Source of the DNA: SCUB01 sp041918675
GTDB lineage: Bacteria; Pseudomonadota; Alphaproteobacteria; Rhizobiales; Xanthobacteraceae
Reading direction: 5' to 3'
Length of the DNA stretch: 64,000 nucleotides
Assembly: GCA_041918675.1 (NCBI GenBank)
Contig: JAYRVF010000008.1
Span: forward strand, 47,066 to 111,065
Below the pieces are notes generated by a model, which saw nothing but the letters and a program-made list of their open reading frames with translations, ran no database searches and was not told the DNA's origin. Made by a program: the position numbers and the translations under genes. Position 1 is the stretch's first letter, and every line of letters begins with the position of its first letter. This document shows, piece after piece, positions 16,754 to 26,155 of the stretch.

Positions 16754-17836
16754 ATGTCGCACAATACATTCGGGCATCTCTTTCGCGTCACGACCTTCGG
16801 CGAAAGCCATGGGCCGGCGATCGGCTGCGTCGTCGACGGCTGCCCGCCGCGCATTCCGCTCACCGTCGCGGACATTCAGCGAGATCTCGATCGCCGCCGG
16901 CCGGGCCAGTCGCGTTTCACCACCCAGCGCCAGGAAGCCGACGCGGTGAAAATCCTTTCCGGCGTGATGGACACCGCCGCCGGGCAGGTCACGACCGGCG
17001 CGCCGATCGCGCTTCTGATCGAAAACACCGATCAGCGCTCCAAGGATTACTCCGAAATCAGCGAGAAATTTCGCCCCGGCCACGCCGATTTCACCTACGA
17101 GGCCAAATATGGCCTGCGCGATTTTCGCGGCGGCGGGCGTTCCTCCGCACGCGAGACCGCGACGCGGGTCGCCGCTGGCGCGATCGCCCGCAAGATCGTG
17201 CCGTCGCTGCGGGTACGCGGCGCGTTGGTGCAGATGGGTCCGCACATGATCGACCGCGAGAAATGGGACTGGGACGAGGTCGAGCGCAATTCGCTGTTCT
17301 GTCCCGATCACGACAAGGTGGCCGTGTTCGCCGATTATCTCGAGGGCATCCGCAAGAATGGTTCGTCCATCGGCGCGGTGATCGAGGTGGTGGCCGAAGG
17401 AGTTCCGGCCGGTCTCGGCGCGCCGGTCTATGGCAAGCTCGACGGCGATCTCGCCGGCGCGCTGATGAGTATCAACGCCGTCAAGGGCGTTGAAATCGGC
17501 GCCGGCTTCATGGCCGCGCAATTGACCGGCGAGGACAACGCCGACGAAATGCGCATGGGCAAGAACGGGCCCGAGTTTCTTTCCAACCACGCCGGCGGCA
17601 TTCTCGGCGGCATCTCCACCGGCCAGCCGGTGGTCGTCCGTTTCGCGGTCAAGCCGACCTCGTCGATCCTGACGCCGCGCCGCACCGTCACGCGCGCCGG
17701 CCACGATACCGAGATCGTGACCAAGGGTCGCCACGACCCTTGCGTCGGCATCCGCGCGGTGCCGGTCGGCGAGGCGATGGTCGCCTGCGTCATCGCCGAT
17801 CATTTCCTGCGCCATCGCGGGCAAGTCGGCGGCTGA
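16754..17836 (+). CDS. aroC: Chorismate synthase
   Basis: A 360-residue FMN-dependent enzyme that forms chorismate from 5-enolpyruvylshikimate-3-phosphate. All three signatures are present: GESHGPAIGCVVDGCP near the N-terminus, GGGRSSARETATRVAAGAIA in the centre, and RHDPCVGIRAVPVGEAMV near the C-terminus. Length is normal. The ATG at 16754 (MSHNTFGHLFRVTTFGESHG) is the family start. The 215 bases upstream contain no gene. Confidence 0.97.
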   Translation: MSHNTFGHLFRVTTFGESHGPAIGCVVDGCPPRIPLTVADIQRDLDRRRPGQSRFTTQRQEADAVKILSGVMDTAAGQVTTGAPIALLIENTDQRSKDYSEISEKFRPGHADFTYEAKYGLRDFRGGGRSSARETATRVAAGAIARKIVPSLRVRGALVQMGPHMIDREKWDWDEVERNSLFCPDHDKVAVFADYLEGIRKNGSSIGAVIEVVAEGVPAGLGAPVYGKLDGDLAGALMSINAVKGVEIGAGFMAAQLTGEDNADEMRMGKNGPEFLSNHAGGILGGISTGQPVVVRFAVKPTSSILTPRRTVTRAGHDTEIVTKGRHDPCVGIRAVPVGEAMVACVIADHFLRHRGQVGG

Positions 17837-17977
17837 ACCTGGCCGGCGCGGCGCGAGCGGTAACGCGGCACTCCTTGACCGGAATGTGATTGGCTGGCGC
17901 GCGCGGGCGCTTTCGCGGCGGCCGCGCTCATGCGAGCCTAGGTGCGTTCCTCACGCGGGTTCGGAGCCGGCAATCGG

Positions 17978-18823
17978 ATGCGCGTCATCGGATATCTCGG
18001 GCTTGCGGTCGCGCTCCTCGCGCTGGCGTCGGGCGATGACGCCGGCAACGCGGCCGGGCGTGTCGGCGCGAGGCTCGCCGACAGTCGCCCGGAAGCCGTC
18101 CGGGTCGATGTCGAGCTCGTGCTGGCGGTCGACGTCTCCTATTCGATGGATATGGATGAGCTCGCTCTGCAGCGCGAGGGCTATGCCGACGCGCTCGTTT
18201 CGAGCGAATTCCTGCGCGCGCTGCGCGGCGGCAAGCACGGCAAGATCGCCATCACCTATTTCGAATGGGCCTCGGCCTATGATCAGAAGATCATCGTCCC
18301 CTGGCGCGTGGTGGATGGGCCGGAAAGCGCCGACGCGGTGGCGTGGGAAATCCGCGCCGCGCCGGTCCGCCGCGCCGCGCGCACCTCGATTTCCGGCGCG
18401 ATCGCCTTCGCCATGCCGCTGTTCGACAACAGCGGCTATCGAGGCGATCGTCGCGTCATCGACATTTCCGGCGACGGGCCGAACAACAACGGCATGCCGG
18501 TGTCGGTGGCGCGCGACGAGGCGGTATCGCGCGGCTTCACCGTCAACGGCCTGCCGCTGATGATCCGTCCCGCGTCGGCGGGGATGATGGATATCGAGAA
18601 CCTCGATTACTACTACGAGGATTGCGTCATCGGCGGCGCCGGCGCGTTCGTCGTTCCGGTCAAGGGCCGCGAGCATTTCAAGCAGGCGATCCGCACCAAG
18701 CTGATGATGGAGGTCGCCGGATTGACGCCCGCGCCGCGCGCGATCCAGGTCGCGACGCGAGCTCCGCGCACGGATTGCATGATCGGCGAGCGGTTGTGGC
18801 AGCGCCGGTTCGTCGATCCCTGA
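17978..18823 (+). CDS. DUF1194 von Willebrand factor A-like protein, exported
   Basis: A 281-residue protein. A short signal-like segment (YLGLAVALLALASG) is followed by a VWA-type fold with the MIDAS-like DVSYSMD near residue 51, the TSISGAIAFAMPLF helix, and the VIDISGDGPNNNG strand-loop. The C-terminal part has a typical DUF1194 segment (VIGGAGAFVVPVKGREHFKQAI). These proteins occur widely in Rhizobiales; metal-dependent protein binding in the periplasm is inferred from the VWA fold, with no defined role. The ATG at 17978 is preferred over a GTG twelve codons upstream. Confidence 0.87.
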   Translation: MRVIGYLGLAVALLALASGDDAGNAAGRVGARLADSRPEAVRVDVELVLAVDVSYSMDMDELALQREGYADALVSSEFLRALRGGKHGKIAITYFEWASAYDQKIIVPWRVVDGPESADAVAWEIRAAPVRRAARTSISGAIAFAMPLFDNSGYRGDRRVIDISGDGPNNNGMPVSVARDEAVSRGFTVNGLPLMIRPASAGMMDIENLDYYYEDCVIGGAGAFVVPVKGREHFKQAIRTKLMMEVAGLTPAPRAIQVATRAPRTDCMIGERLWQRRFVDP

Positions 18824-18853
18824 TCAAGCCGGCCGCCTCGACGGAAGCTCGAA

Positions 18854-20092
18854 TCAGCGCGACAGACGCGCGACGAGCTCGGTGTGCGGCGTGTGCCGGA
18901 ACTGGTCGATCGGCGTCACCTCGTCGAGCCGGTAGCCGCCGCGGACGAGCAGCGCCGCGTCGCGGGCGAAGGTCGACGCGTTGCACGACACCGCGACGAT
19001 GAGCGGCACCGCGCTCGCGGCGAGCTGTCGCGCCTGCGCCTCCGCGCCCTGACGCGGCGGATCGAAGATCACCGCGTCGAACGCGCTCAGCTCGCTCGCC
19101 ACCAGCGGTCGGCGGAACAGATCGCGCGCCTCGGCCGTGATCGGCTTGAGGCGCTCGGCGGATTGCGCGGCCTTGCGCAGCGCCTCGATCGCGGCCGCGT
19201 CGGCGTCGAAGGCGGAGACCGTCGCGGTTTTCGCGAGCCTGAGCGCGAACGGGCCGACGCCGCAAAACAGGTCGGCGACGCGGCGCGCCTTGCCGCATGA
19301 CGCGAGCGCGCGTTCGGCGAGCGATGCCTCGCCCGCCTCGGTCGCCTGGAGAAAGGCGCCCGGCGGCAGCGGCACGCGCGCCGGACCCATGGTGACGATC
19401 GGTTGCGCGTAGAGCGCGATCAACTCGCCGTGCCGCGTCAGGCGGGCGAGGCGGTGGCGCTCGGCGAGCCGGGCGAGTTCCGCCATTCGGAGCGGCGGGA
19501 GCCGACCCGATCCACGCGCGTCGATGTCGAGACCGGTTTCGGTGGCGGTGACCTGGATGTCGAGCGGCTTGTCGGCGGGCTTGAGGACTTCGGCGATCGC
19601 CCACGCCGCGTCGAACGCGCCGTTGAGTTCGGGGACGAGCACGGGACAATGATCGATCGCCACGATCCGGTGCGAGTTCAGGCTGGCGAATCCGACCTGA
19701 AGAATGTCGTGCGTGCCGCGTCGGGCGTGCAGCACCATGCGCCGCCGTCCTCGTCCATGCGCGTCGACGAGGTCGCCGACCGGCGCGTCGAGCCCGGCGG
19801 CCGCGAGCGTGGCGACGACCTGGGCGCGTTTCCAGTCGCGATAGCGGTCCTCGCGCCAATGCTGGATGGCGCAGCCGCCGCAGACGCCGAAATGCGGACA
19901 GACCGGCGCGATCCGCTCCGGGCTCGCGCGCTCGACGCGCAGGAGATGGCGGCGGTCGGGATGGCCGTGCACGGGTTCGACCTCGACGATCTCGCCGGGG
20001 AGCGTGTAGGGAACATAGATGGTGTCGTCGCCCGCGCGCGCGACGCCGTCGCCGCGATGGGCGAGCGTGTCGATGATCACGCGCTCAACCAC
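18854..20092 (-). CDS. 23S rRNA/tRNA uracil-5 methyltransferase (RlmD/TrmA family)
   Basis: A 412-residue SAM-dependent RNA methyltransferase. The N-terminal 50 residues form a TRAM-like RNA-binding domain (GDGVARAGDDTIYVPYTLPGE). A 4Fe-4S site is indicated by CPHFGVCGGC plus a later HC. The SAM motif is VADLFCGVGPFALRLA, the catalytic nucleophile is the cysteine in AVSCNASTF, and FDPPRQGA is the substrate motif. It modifies a uracil to 5-methyluracil in RNA; whether rRNA or tRNA is the target cannot be told. Its start overlaps the tlyA stop by eight bases, forming a dxs-tlyA-methyltransferase operon on the minus strand. Confidence 0.9.
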   Translation of the reverse strand: MVERVIIDTLAHRGDGVARAGDDTIYVPYTLPGEIVEVEPVHGHPDRRHLLRVERASPERIAPVCPHFGVCGGCAIQHWREDRYRDWKRAQVVATLAAAGLDAPVGDLVDAHGRGRRRMVLHARRGTHDILQVGFASLNSHRIVAIDHCPVLVPELNGAFDAAWAIAEVLKPADKPLDIQVTATETGLDIDARGSGRLPPLRMAELARLAERHRLARLTRHGELIALYAQPIVTMGPARVPLPPGAFLQATEAGEASLAERALASCGKARRVADLFCGVGPFALRLAKTATVSAFDADAAAIEALRKAAQSAERLKPITAEARDLFRRPLVASELSAFDAVIFDPPRQGAEAQARQLAASAVPLIVAVSCNASTFARDAALLVRGGYRLDEVTPIDQFRHTPHTELVARLSR

Positions 20093-20816
20093 GGCGCGCT
20101 CCGATCAAGAATTCGCGGTTGCCGTCGCCGCCCTCGATCGGCGAGGGCACCAGGCCGACGACCTCCCAGCCGAGCGCGGCGATGGTGGCGGCGATGTCGT
20201 CGCATGCCGCGGCCTGGACTTGCGTATCGCGCACGATGCCCTTCTTCAGATGCGCGCGGCCGGCTTCGAATTGCGGCTTGATCAGCGCGACGAGACGGGC
20301 GGTCGGCGCGGCGAGCGCGAGCGCCGGCGGCAGGACCAGCTTCAGCGAAATGAAACTCGTGTCGACGACGATGAAGTCCAAACGCTCGCGCGGGAGGCGG
20401 GTGTCCGCCGCGCGGATGTCGCATTCCTCGAGCGACACGACGGCGGGATGCGCGCGCAGTCGCGGATGCAATTGAGCGCGCCCGACATCGACGGCGAAAA
20501 CCTGACGCGCGCCGCGGCGGAGCAGCACCTCGGTAAATCCGCCGGTCGAGGCGCCGACATCGAGACAGACGCGGTCGGCCGGGTCGAACTTGAAACAGTC
20601 GAGCGCGGCGTCGAGCTTGACGCCGCCGCGCGACACCCAGGGATGCGCGGGCCGGGCTCGCAGCTCGGCATCGATCGCGATTTGGTCGGACGCCTTGCGT
20701 ATCGTCTCGCCGTCCACGCTCACCAGCCCCGCGGCGATCGCGGCCTGGGCCCGCGCGCGGCTTTCGAACAGACCGCGATCGACCAGCACGCGGTCGGCGC
20801 GTTGACGGGCGGTCAT
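20085..20816 (-). CDS. tlyA: TlyA-family rRNA 2'-O-methyltransferase / putative haemolysin-like protein
   Basis: A 243-residue protein with an N-terminal S4 RNA-binding domain (RADRVLVDRGLFESRARAQ) and an FtsJ/RrmJ-like methyltransferase domain: SAM motif CLDVGASTGGFTEVLL, then VDVGRAQLH, and the K-D-K-E-like residues in IVVDTSFISLKLVLP and VALIKPQFEAG. TlyA 2'-O-methylates 16S and 23S rRNA. It lies between dxs and an RNA uracil methyltransferase, a common alphaproteobacterial order. A GTG at 20825 overlapping the dxs stop as GTGA is an alternative start. Confidence 0.92.
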   Translation of the reverse strand: MTARQRADRVLVDRGLFESRARAQAAIAAGLVSVDGETIRKASDQIAIDAELRARPAHPWVSRGGVKLDAALDCFKFDPADRVCLDVGASTGGFTEVLLRRGARQVFAVDVGRAQLHPRLRAHPAVVSLEECDIRAADTRLPRERLDFIVVDTSFISLKLVLPPALALAAPTARLVALIKPQFEAGRAHLKKGIVRDTQVQAAACDDIAATIAALGWEVVGLVPSPIEGGDGNREFLIGARRG

Positions 20817-20821
20817 CGCGT

Positions 20822-22744
20822 TCACGCCAGCCGGATCGCTCCGGCGGCGAAGTCCCGGCCGAGCGCCTCGAATGCCTTGGCGACGATGGCGCGCGCGTCG
20901 AGTCCGGCGGTCGCGTACATCGCCGCCGGCGCGTCGTGTTCGAGATAGAGGTCGGGCAGCGTCATCGCGCGCACGCGCAGCCCCGCGTCGAGCGCGCCGT
21001 GATCGGCGAGTGCTTGCAGCACATGGGAACCGAAGCCGCCGACCGCGCCTTCCTCGATGGTGATGAGGACTTCGTGCTCGCGCGCGAGCCGCAGCACAAG
21101 ATCGGTGTCGAGCGGCTTGAGGAAGCGCGCGTCGGCGACCGTCGTGGAAAGTCCGAGCGCGGCGAGTTCCTCGGCCGCCTTCAGACATTCGCCGAGCCGC
21201 GCGCCGAAGGAGAGGAGGGCGACCTTGCCGCCCTCGCGCAGAACGCGGCCCTTGCCGATCTCGAGCGGCACGCCCCGCGCCGGCATCTCGACGCCGCGTC
21301 CCTCGCCGCGCGGATAGCGGAACGCGGACGGGCGGTCATCGATCGCGGCCGCGGTCGCGATCATGTGCACCAGCTCGCTTTCGTCGGCGGCGGCCATCAG
21401 CACGATGCCGGGCAGGCATCCGAGATAGGCGTTGTCGAACGCGCCGGCATGGGTCGGCCCGTCGGCGCCGACGAGCCCGGCGCGGTCGATGGCGAAGCGT
21501 ACCGGCAGCGATTGCAACGCCACGTCGTGCACGATCTGGTCGTAGGCGCGCTGCAGGAAGGTCGAGTAGATGGCGACGAACGGCTTGTAGCCCTCGCAGG
21601 CGAGGCCGGCGGCGAAGGTGACCGCGTGTTGCTCGGCGATGCCCACGTCGAAGGTCCGTTCGGGGAAGACCTGGCCGAACAGATCGAGGCCGGTCCCCGA
21701 CGGCATCGCCGCCGTGATCGCGACGATCTTGTCGTCCGTCATCGCCTCCTTGATCAGGCTTTCGCCGAATACGGTGGTGTAGCTCGGCGCGTTGGACTTG
21801 GCCTTGGCCTGCGCGCCGGTCGCGATGTCGAACTTGACGACGCCGTGATACTTGTCCTCCGAATTCTCGGCCGGGGCGTAACCCTTGCCCTTCTGCGTCA
21901 CCACGTGAACCAGGATCGGACCGAATTCGGCGTCGCGGACGTTGCGAAGCACGGGCAGCAGGTGGTCGAGATTGTGGCCGTCGATCGGGCCGACGTAATA
22001 GAACCCCATCTCCTCGAACAGCGTGCCGCCGGTGACGTAGCCGCGCGCGTGCTCCACGGCGCGGGTGATGGCGCTGTCGAGCCGCTTGGGAAGCTGGGCG
22101 GTGAGTTGTTTGCCGATGTCGCGCAGCCGCAGATAGGTGCGCCCCGAGCCGAGCCGGGCGAGATAGGCCGACAGCGCGCCGACCGGCGGGGCGATCGACA
22201 TGTCGTTGTCGTTGAGGATGACGATGAGGCGTGAATGCGTCGCCCCGGCGTTGTTCATGGCCTCGAAGGCCATGCCCGCCGACATCGCGCCGTCGCCGAT
22301 CACGGCGATGACGTGGCTGTCGCGGCCGGCGAGATCCCGCGCCGTCGCCATGCCGAGGCCGGCCGAGATCGAGGTCGAGGAATGGCCGGCGCCGAAGGGA
22401 TCGTATTCGCTTTCCGCGCGCCGGGTGAAGCCCGACAGGCCTTTGCCCTGGCGCAGCGAGCGGATGCGCGCGCGCCGGCCGGTCAGAATCTTGTGCGGAT
22501 AGGCCTGATGGCCGACATCCCAGATCAGCCGGTCCGCGGGCGTTTCGAATACATAATGAAGCGCGACCGTGAGTTCGACGACGCCAAGGCCCGCGCCGAG
22601 GTGCCCGCCGGTGACGGCGACCGCATCGATCGTCTCTTGGCGCAACTCGTCGGCGAGCTGGTGGAGCTGCTCGGGATCGAGCCGGCGCAGATCATCCGGC
22701 GTCCGGACGAGGTCCAACAGGGGCGTCTTTGACGTTTCTGGCAA
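20822..22744 (-). CDS. dxs: 1-deoxy-D-xylulose-5-phosphate synthase
   Basis: A 640-residue thiamine-diphosphate enzyme that starts the MEP isoprenoid pathway from pyruvate and glyceraldehyde-3-phosphate. The protein shows DVGHQAYPHKILTGRR, the ThDP-binding GDGAMSAGMAFEAMNNAG with downstream NDNDMSI, the transketolase domain RAGLVGADGPTHAGAFD, and the C-terminal YPRGEGRG and FLKPLDTDL regions. The N-terminal codon is TTG: no ATG or GTG upstream fits the family start (PETSKTPLLDLVRTPDDLRR), and GGCGG lies before it. It heads the operon with tlyA. Confidence 0.95.
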   Translation of the reverse strand: MPETSKTPLLDLVRTPDDLRRLDPEQLHQLADELRQETIDAVAVTGGHLGAGLGVVELTVALHYVFETPADRLIWDVGHQAYPHKILTGRRARIRSLRQGKGLSGFTRRAESEYDPFGAGHSSTSISAGLGMATARDLAGRDSHVIAVIGDGAMSAGMAFEAMNNAGATHSRLIVILNDNDMSIAPPVGALSAYLARLGSGRTYLRLRDIGKQLTAQLPKRLDSAITRAVEHARGYVTGGTLFEEMGFYYVGPIDGHNLDHLLPVLRNVRDAEFGPILVHVVTQKGKGYAPAENSEDKYHGVVKFDIATGAQAKAKSNAPSYTTVFGESLIKEAMTDDKIVAITAAMPSGTGLDLFGQVFPERTFDVGIAEQHAVTFAAGLACEGYKPFVAIYSTFLQRAYDQIVHDVALQSLPVRFAIDRAGLVGADGPTHAGAFDNAYLGCLPGIVLMAAADESELVHMIATAAAIDDRPSAFRYPRGEGRGVEMPARGVPLEIGKGRVLREGGKVALLSFGARLGECLKAAEELAALGLSTTVADARFLKPLDTDLVLRLAREHEVLITIEEGAVGGFGSHVLQALADHGALDAGLRVRAMTLPDLYLEHDAPAAMYATAGLDARAIVAKAFEALGRDFAAGAIRLA

Positions 22745-23085
22745 AGCGGTCCGCCCCCCGTGTTTGCGGCTGTCGGCGAAAAAGAAACCGTGAGGTTGCA
22801 GAAAGGCTTACACCAATGCGCCGCGCGCGCCAATGCGACCAATGTCACTTTTTAGACAGGTGCGGCGATCCGCGCGGGGCGGGTCCAACGCGCCTCCTTG
22901 AGCGACTCTGCATCCCGATGCCGACCATCCGGCGGCGGCATGGCCGGCGCGGGCCATATCACTGGACAAGAACGCGAATTACGAACGCCGATAGTGCGCC
23001 GCCCGTCCGCCTGATAGCATCGCCGAGGCGACGGCGCGCGAACCGGCGCGCGACCGTCCGAACAATTCAACCTTTCGGGACCCAC
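22745..23085. other. 341-base intergenic region between dxs and the ligase gene
   Basis: The region separates divergent genes and should hold both promoters. The plus-strand frame is open through it, but its translation is arginine-rich and unlike any LigD N-terminus. No repeat, RNA gene or clear operator was seen. Confidence 0.5.
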
Positions 23086-24852
23086 GTGGTGGACCTTCGC
23101 CGCTATCGGTCGAAACGCGACTTCGGCGCGACAAGCGAGCCGGCCGGCGAAACCAAGCGCGCGCGGGGATGGCGCTACGTCGTCCAGAAACACGCCGCGC
23201 GCAGCCTGCATTACGATCTGCGGCTCGAACTCGGCGGGGTCATGAAAAGCTGGGCGGTGACGCGCGGCCCGAGCCTCGTCCCGGGGGAGAAGCGGCTTGC
23301 GATCGAGGTGGAGGATCACCCCGTCGCTTACGCCGATTTCGAGGGCACGATCCCGCCCGGCGAATATGGCGCGGGCACGGTGATGATCTGGGATCGCGGC
23401 AGTTGGCGTCCGCTCGACGATCCGGCGAGCGGCTTTCGGCGCGGCCGGCTCGATTTCGAATTGCGGGGCGAGCGTCTGTCCGGGCGCTGGCATCTCGTGC
23501 GCATGGCGGCGAAAGACGGCGGCCGGAGCAAGAACTGGTTGCTCATCAAGGGAGACGACGCGGCCGCGCGGGACGCGGGCGAGCCGGACATTCTCGCGAC
23601 GCGCACGCGTTCAGCGAAGTCGGGGCGGACGATGGCCGAGATCGCGGGGGGCGATCCGAAGAAGCCGGCCCGGCGCGGGTCGCCGAAAAAGGCGACGAAG
23701 AAATCAAGGCCGTTGAAGGCGGCGAAGAAATCAAAGACGGCGGGCAAGCCGAAGGCGAGCAAGAAGAGGGCGTCGACGGCGACGAAGAAGCGTTCGGCGA
23801 AGCGGACGCGGGCTCTGCCCGCCATGCGCAAGGCCGCGCGGCGCACGACCCGCGTGGGTGCGAAAGCAATACGCGCGGCGGGAACAATGGCGACGACGCG
23901 TGCCTCGCGTAGGACCGCGCTGCCGCGCTTCATCAAGCCGGAACTTGCGACGCTGCGCCCGGCGGCGCCGGAGGGCAACGACTATCTGCACGAGGTCAAG
24001 TTCGACGGCTATCGCCTCCAGGCGCGGCTCGATCGCGGCAAGGTGACGCTGCGCACGCGCAAGGGGCTCGACTGGACCAAGACCTTTCCATCGATCGCGG
24101 CGGCCGTCGCGCGCCTTCCCGCCGCGTCCGCGATCTTCGACGGCGAGGTGGTGGTCCGCGATCGCCGGGGCGTGTCGGATTTCGCGCTGCTTCAGGCCGC
24201 GCTCAAGTCCGATCAAACCGGCAGGGTGCTCTATTTCATTTTCGATCTTCTCTTTCTCGATGGCCGCGACCTGCGCGCGGAGCCGCTGGCGACGCGCAAG
24301 GCGCTGCTTGCCGACCTGCTCGGACGCAAGCAGGGCGGCGCGTGCCTGCGCTACAGCCGCCACGCCGTCGGCGACGGGCGCGCGCGGCTCAAGCGGGCCT
24401 GCCGGCGCAAGCTTGAAGGCATCGTGTCGAAGCCCATTCGGTCGCGGTATCGCTCGGGACGCGTCGGCGAGTGGATCAAGGCGAAATGCGCCGACCGCCA
24501 GGAGCTGGTCGTCGCCGGCGTCGTGCCGTCCTCCGTGCGGGGGCGGCGCATTCGCTCGCTCGTCGTCGCGGTCCACGAGCGCGGCGAGCTGGTATATGCC
24601 GGGCGCGTCGGCACGGGATTTTCCGAGGCCGTGATGCGCGAGTTGTGGGACCGGCTGTCGCCGCTTATCACCGCGCGCTGTCCTTTCGGCGACGTGCCGG
24701 GCGACGAGCGAGGCGAGAAGGTGCACTGGCTGCGCCCAAGAACGGTGATCGAGGTCGCCTTTCACGGCTGGACGGGCAACGGTCTCGTCCGTCAGGCGGC
24801 GTTCAAGGGCGTGCGCACGGACAAGCCCGCCCGCGAGGTCGTGCGCGAATAG
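23086..24852 (+). CDS. ligD: ATP-dependent DNA ligase LigD, phosphoesterase and ligase domains (no polymerase)
   Basis: About 588 residues. The N-terminal phosphoesterase domain (about residues 30-160) has QKHAARSLHYDLRLELGGV, SWAVTRGPS and EGTIPPGEYGAG with the metal-binding histidines and aspartate. Residues about 185-281 are a Lys/Ala/Arg-rich linker (KKATKKSRPLKAAKKSKTAG and similar), like a histone H1 tail. The ligase domain follows with the adenylated lysine in EVKFDGYRLQ (about K305), EGIVSKP and WIKAK. It joins DNA ends in bacterial non-homologous end joining with Ku, which is not in the window. The GTG at 23086 precedes the normal VDLRRYRSKRDF start; the exact start is uncertain. The polymerase domain sits in the next gene. 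Confidence 0.88.
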   Translation: MVDLRRYRSKRDFGATSEPAGETKRARGWRYVVQKHAARSLHYDLRLELGGVMKSWAVTRGPSLVPGEKRLAIEVEDHPVAYADFEGTIPPGEYGAGTVMIWDRGSWRPLDDPASGFRRGRLDFELRGERLSGRWHLVRMAAKDGGRSKNWLLIKGDDAAARDAGEPDILATRTRSAKSGRTMAEIAGGDPKKPARRGSPKKATKKSRPLKAAKKSKTAGKPKASKKRASTATKKRSAKRTRALPAMRKAARRTTRVGAKAIRAAGTMATTRASRRTALPRFIKPELATLRPAAPEGNDYLHEVKFDGYRLQARLDRGKVTLRTRKGLDWTKTFPSIAAAVARLPAASAIFDGEVVVRDRRGVSDFALLQAALKSDQTGRVLYFIFDLLFLDGRDLRAEPLATRKALLADLLGRKQGGACLRYSRHAVGDGRARLKRACRRKLEGIVSKPIRSRYRSGRVGEWIKAKCADRQELVVAGVVPSSVRGRRIRSLVVAVHERGELVYAGRVGTGFSEAVMRELWDRLSPLITARCPFGDVPGDERGEKVHWLRPRTVIEVAFHGWTGNGLVRQAAFKGVRTDKPAREVVRE

Positions 24853-24889
24853 GCGCGCGGGAGCCGGCGCGGAAAACAGGAGGAGCGAC

Positions 24890-25786
24890 GTGCCGGCGCG
24901 AAAGACATCCTCCGAGAATGGCGGCGCGATCCGCTTCACCCATCCGGACCGCGTCTACTGGCCCGACCTCGGCGTCACCAAGCAGGACCTCGCCGGTTAT
25001 TATCGCGAGATCTGGCCGTGGATGGCGCCGCATGTCGTCAGCCGGCCGATCAGCCTGTTGCGCTGTCCCGACGGAATAACGGGCGAATGCTTCGTGCAGA
25101 AACACGCGCGCGACACGTTCCCCGGCGGACATGTCGCGCGCGCCGGGCGCGGCAAGGCGGAGATGCTGTCGATCGCGGGGCTGCGCGGCGCGCTTGAACT
25201 GGTTCAGGCCGGCGCGCTCGAAATCCATGTATGTGGCGCGAAGCTCGTCGACGTCGCCCATTGCGACCGGATGGTGCTCGATCTCGACCCGGGCGCGGAC
25301 GTGAGCTGGGCCGCGGTCGCGGCCGCGGCGCGGGAGGCGCGCGACCGGCTCGATCGCGCCGGGCTGACCTCGTTCGTCAAGACATCGGGCGGGCGCGGCG
25401 CGCACATCGTCGTTCCGCTGCGTCCGACGGAATGGGAGGAGACGCGCGCCTTCGCGCGCGCGCTGGCGACGGCGATGGCCGCGGACGCGCCCAAACTCTA
25501 TACGGCCAAGATGGGCGAGGGCGCACGTCACGGCCGCGTCTTCATCGATTATCTGCGCAACAGTCGCGGCGCGACATCGGTCGCGCCTTATTCGCCGCGC
25601 GCGCGGGCCGGCGCGCCGGTGTCGACGCCGGTGGCGTGGGACGAACTCGGCGGGTTGAAATCATCGGCGCGTTTTACGCTCGCCAATCTCGCGCGGCGGC
25701 TTTCGGGCCTCGCCGTGGATCCGTGGCGCGCCGTGACGCGAATGCGGCAGGCGCTGCCGGATGTGGACAAGCTCAGGCGGGATTAG
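24890..25786 (+). CDS. LigD-type polymerase/primase domain protein (stand-alone)
   Basis: A 298-residue protein equal to the LigD polymerase domain of the archaeo-eukaryotic primase superfamily. Motifs: HPDRVYWPDLGVTKQDL at the N-terminus, FVQKHA, the catalytic MVLDLDPG, and KTSGGRGAHIVVPL. It extends DNA or RNA across broken ends during non-homologous end joining. In most bacteria this domain is fused to the ligase. Here a GTG start has its own AGGAGGAG ribosome site 37 bases after the ligase gene, so the split is a stable two-gene operon rather than a fresh frameshift. Confidence 0.88.
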   Translation: MPARKTSSENGGAIRFTHPDRVYWPDLGVTKQDLAGYYREIWPWMAPHVVSRPISLLRCPDGITGECFVQKHARDTFPGGHVARAGRGKAEMLSIAGLRGALELVQAGALEIHVCGAKLVDVAHCDRMVLDLDPGADVSWAAVAAAAREARDRLDRAGLTSFVKTSGGRGAHIVVPLRPTEWEETRAFARALATAMAADAPKLYTAKMGEGARHGRVFIDYLRNSRGATSVAPYSPRARAGAPVSTPVAWDELGGLKSSARFTLANLARRLSGLAVDPWRAVTRMRQALPDVDKLRRD

Positions 25787-25827
25787 GCGGCGCCGGACCT
25801 CGGGCGGCGCGGGTCGACTTCGGCGCG

Positions 25828-26085
25828 TCAATCCTGCCGCACGTCGAGGGGCTCGGTTCCGGTGACGCGGCCGGCCGCGTCGGTCGTGATCTTGTCGACG
25901 CGGGCTTCCGCCTGACCGAGCAGCTCCTCGCAGCGCCGTTTGAGCGCCTGACCGCGCTCATAGATGACGACGGATTCCTCCAGCGGCACCTTGCCTTCCT
26001 CCAGCCGCTTGACGATCGATTCAAGCTCCTCGATCGCGCGCTCGAAAGACAGGCGTTTGACGTCGGCGTGCGTGTTGTCTGCCAT
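25828..26085 (-). CDS. xseB: Exodeoxyribonuclease VII small subunit
   Basis: An 85-residue, all-helical protein with the XseB pattern LSFERAIEELESIVKRLEEG, VPLEESVVIYERGQAL and the CEELLGQAEARVDKI helix. It binds the large subunit XseA to form the single-strand exonuclease VII. Length and composition match the family. It lies 70 bases downstream of the deacetylase-like gene on the same strand, and both may be cotranscribed. Confidence 0.95.
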   Translation of the reverse strand: MADNTHADVKRLSFERAIEELESIVKRLEEGKVPLEESVVIYERGQALKRRCEELLGQAEARVDKITTDAAGRVTGTEPLDVRQD

Positions 26086-26155
26086 GATTGCCTTCCCGTT
26101 CGATGGCGAGCTGGTCGAACTCTAGACGCGCAATTGGCGCGCAATGTGGCGGAAC

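Noticed and set aside
22729..23085. Upstream in-frame extension of the LigD ligase gene
   Set aside because: The translation is unlike any LigD N-terminus and the known fold begins at VDLRRYRSKRDF.
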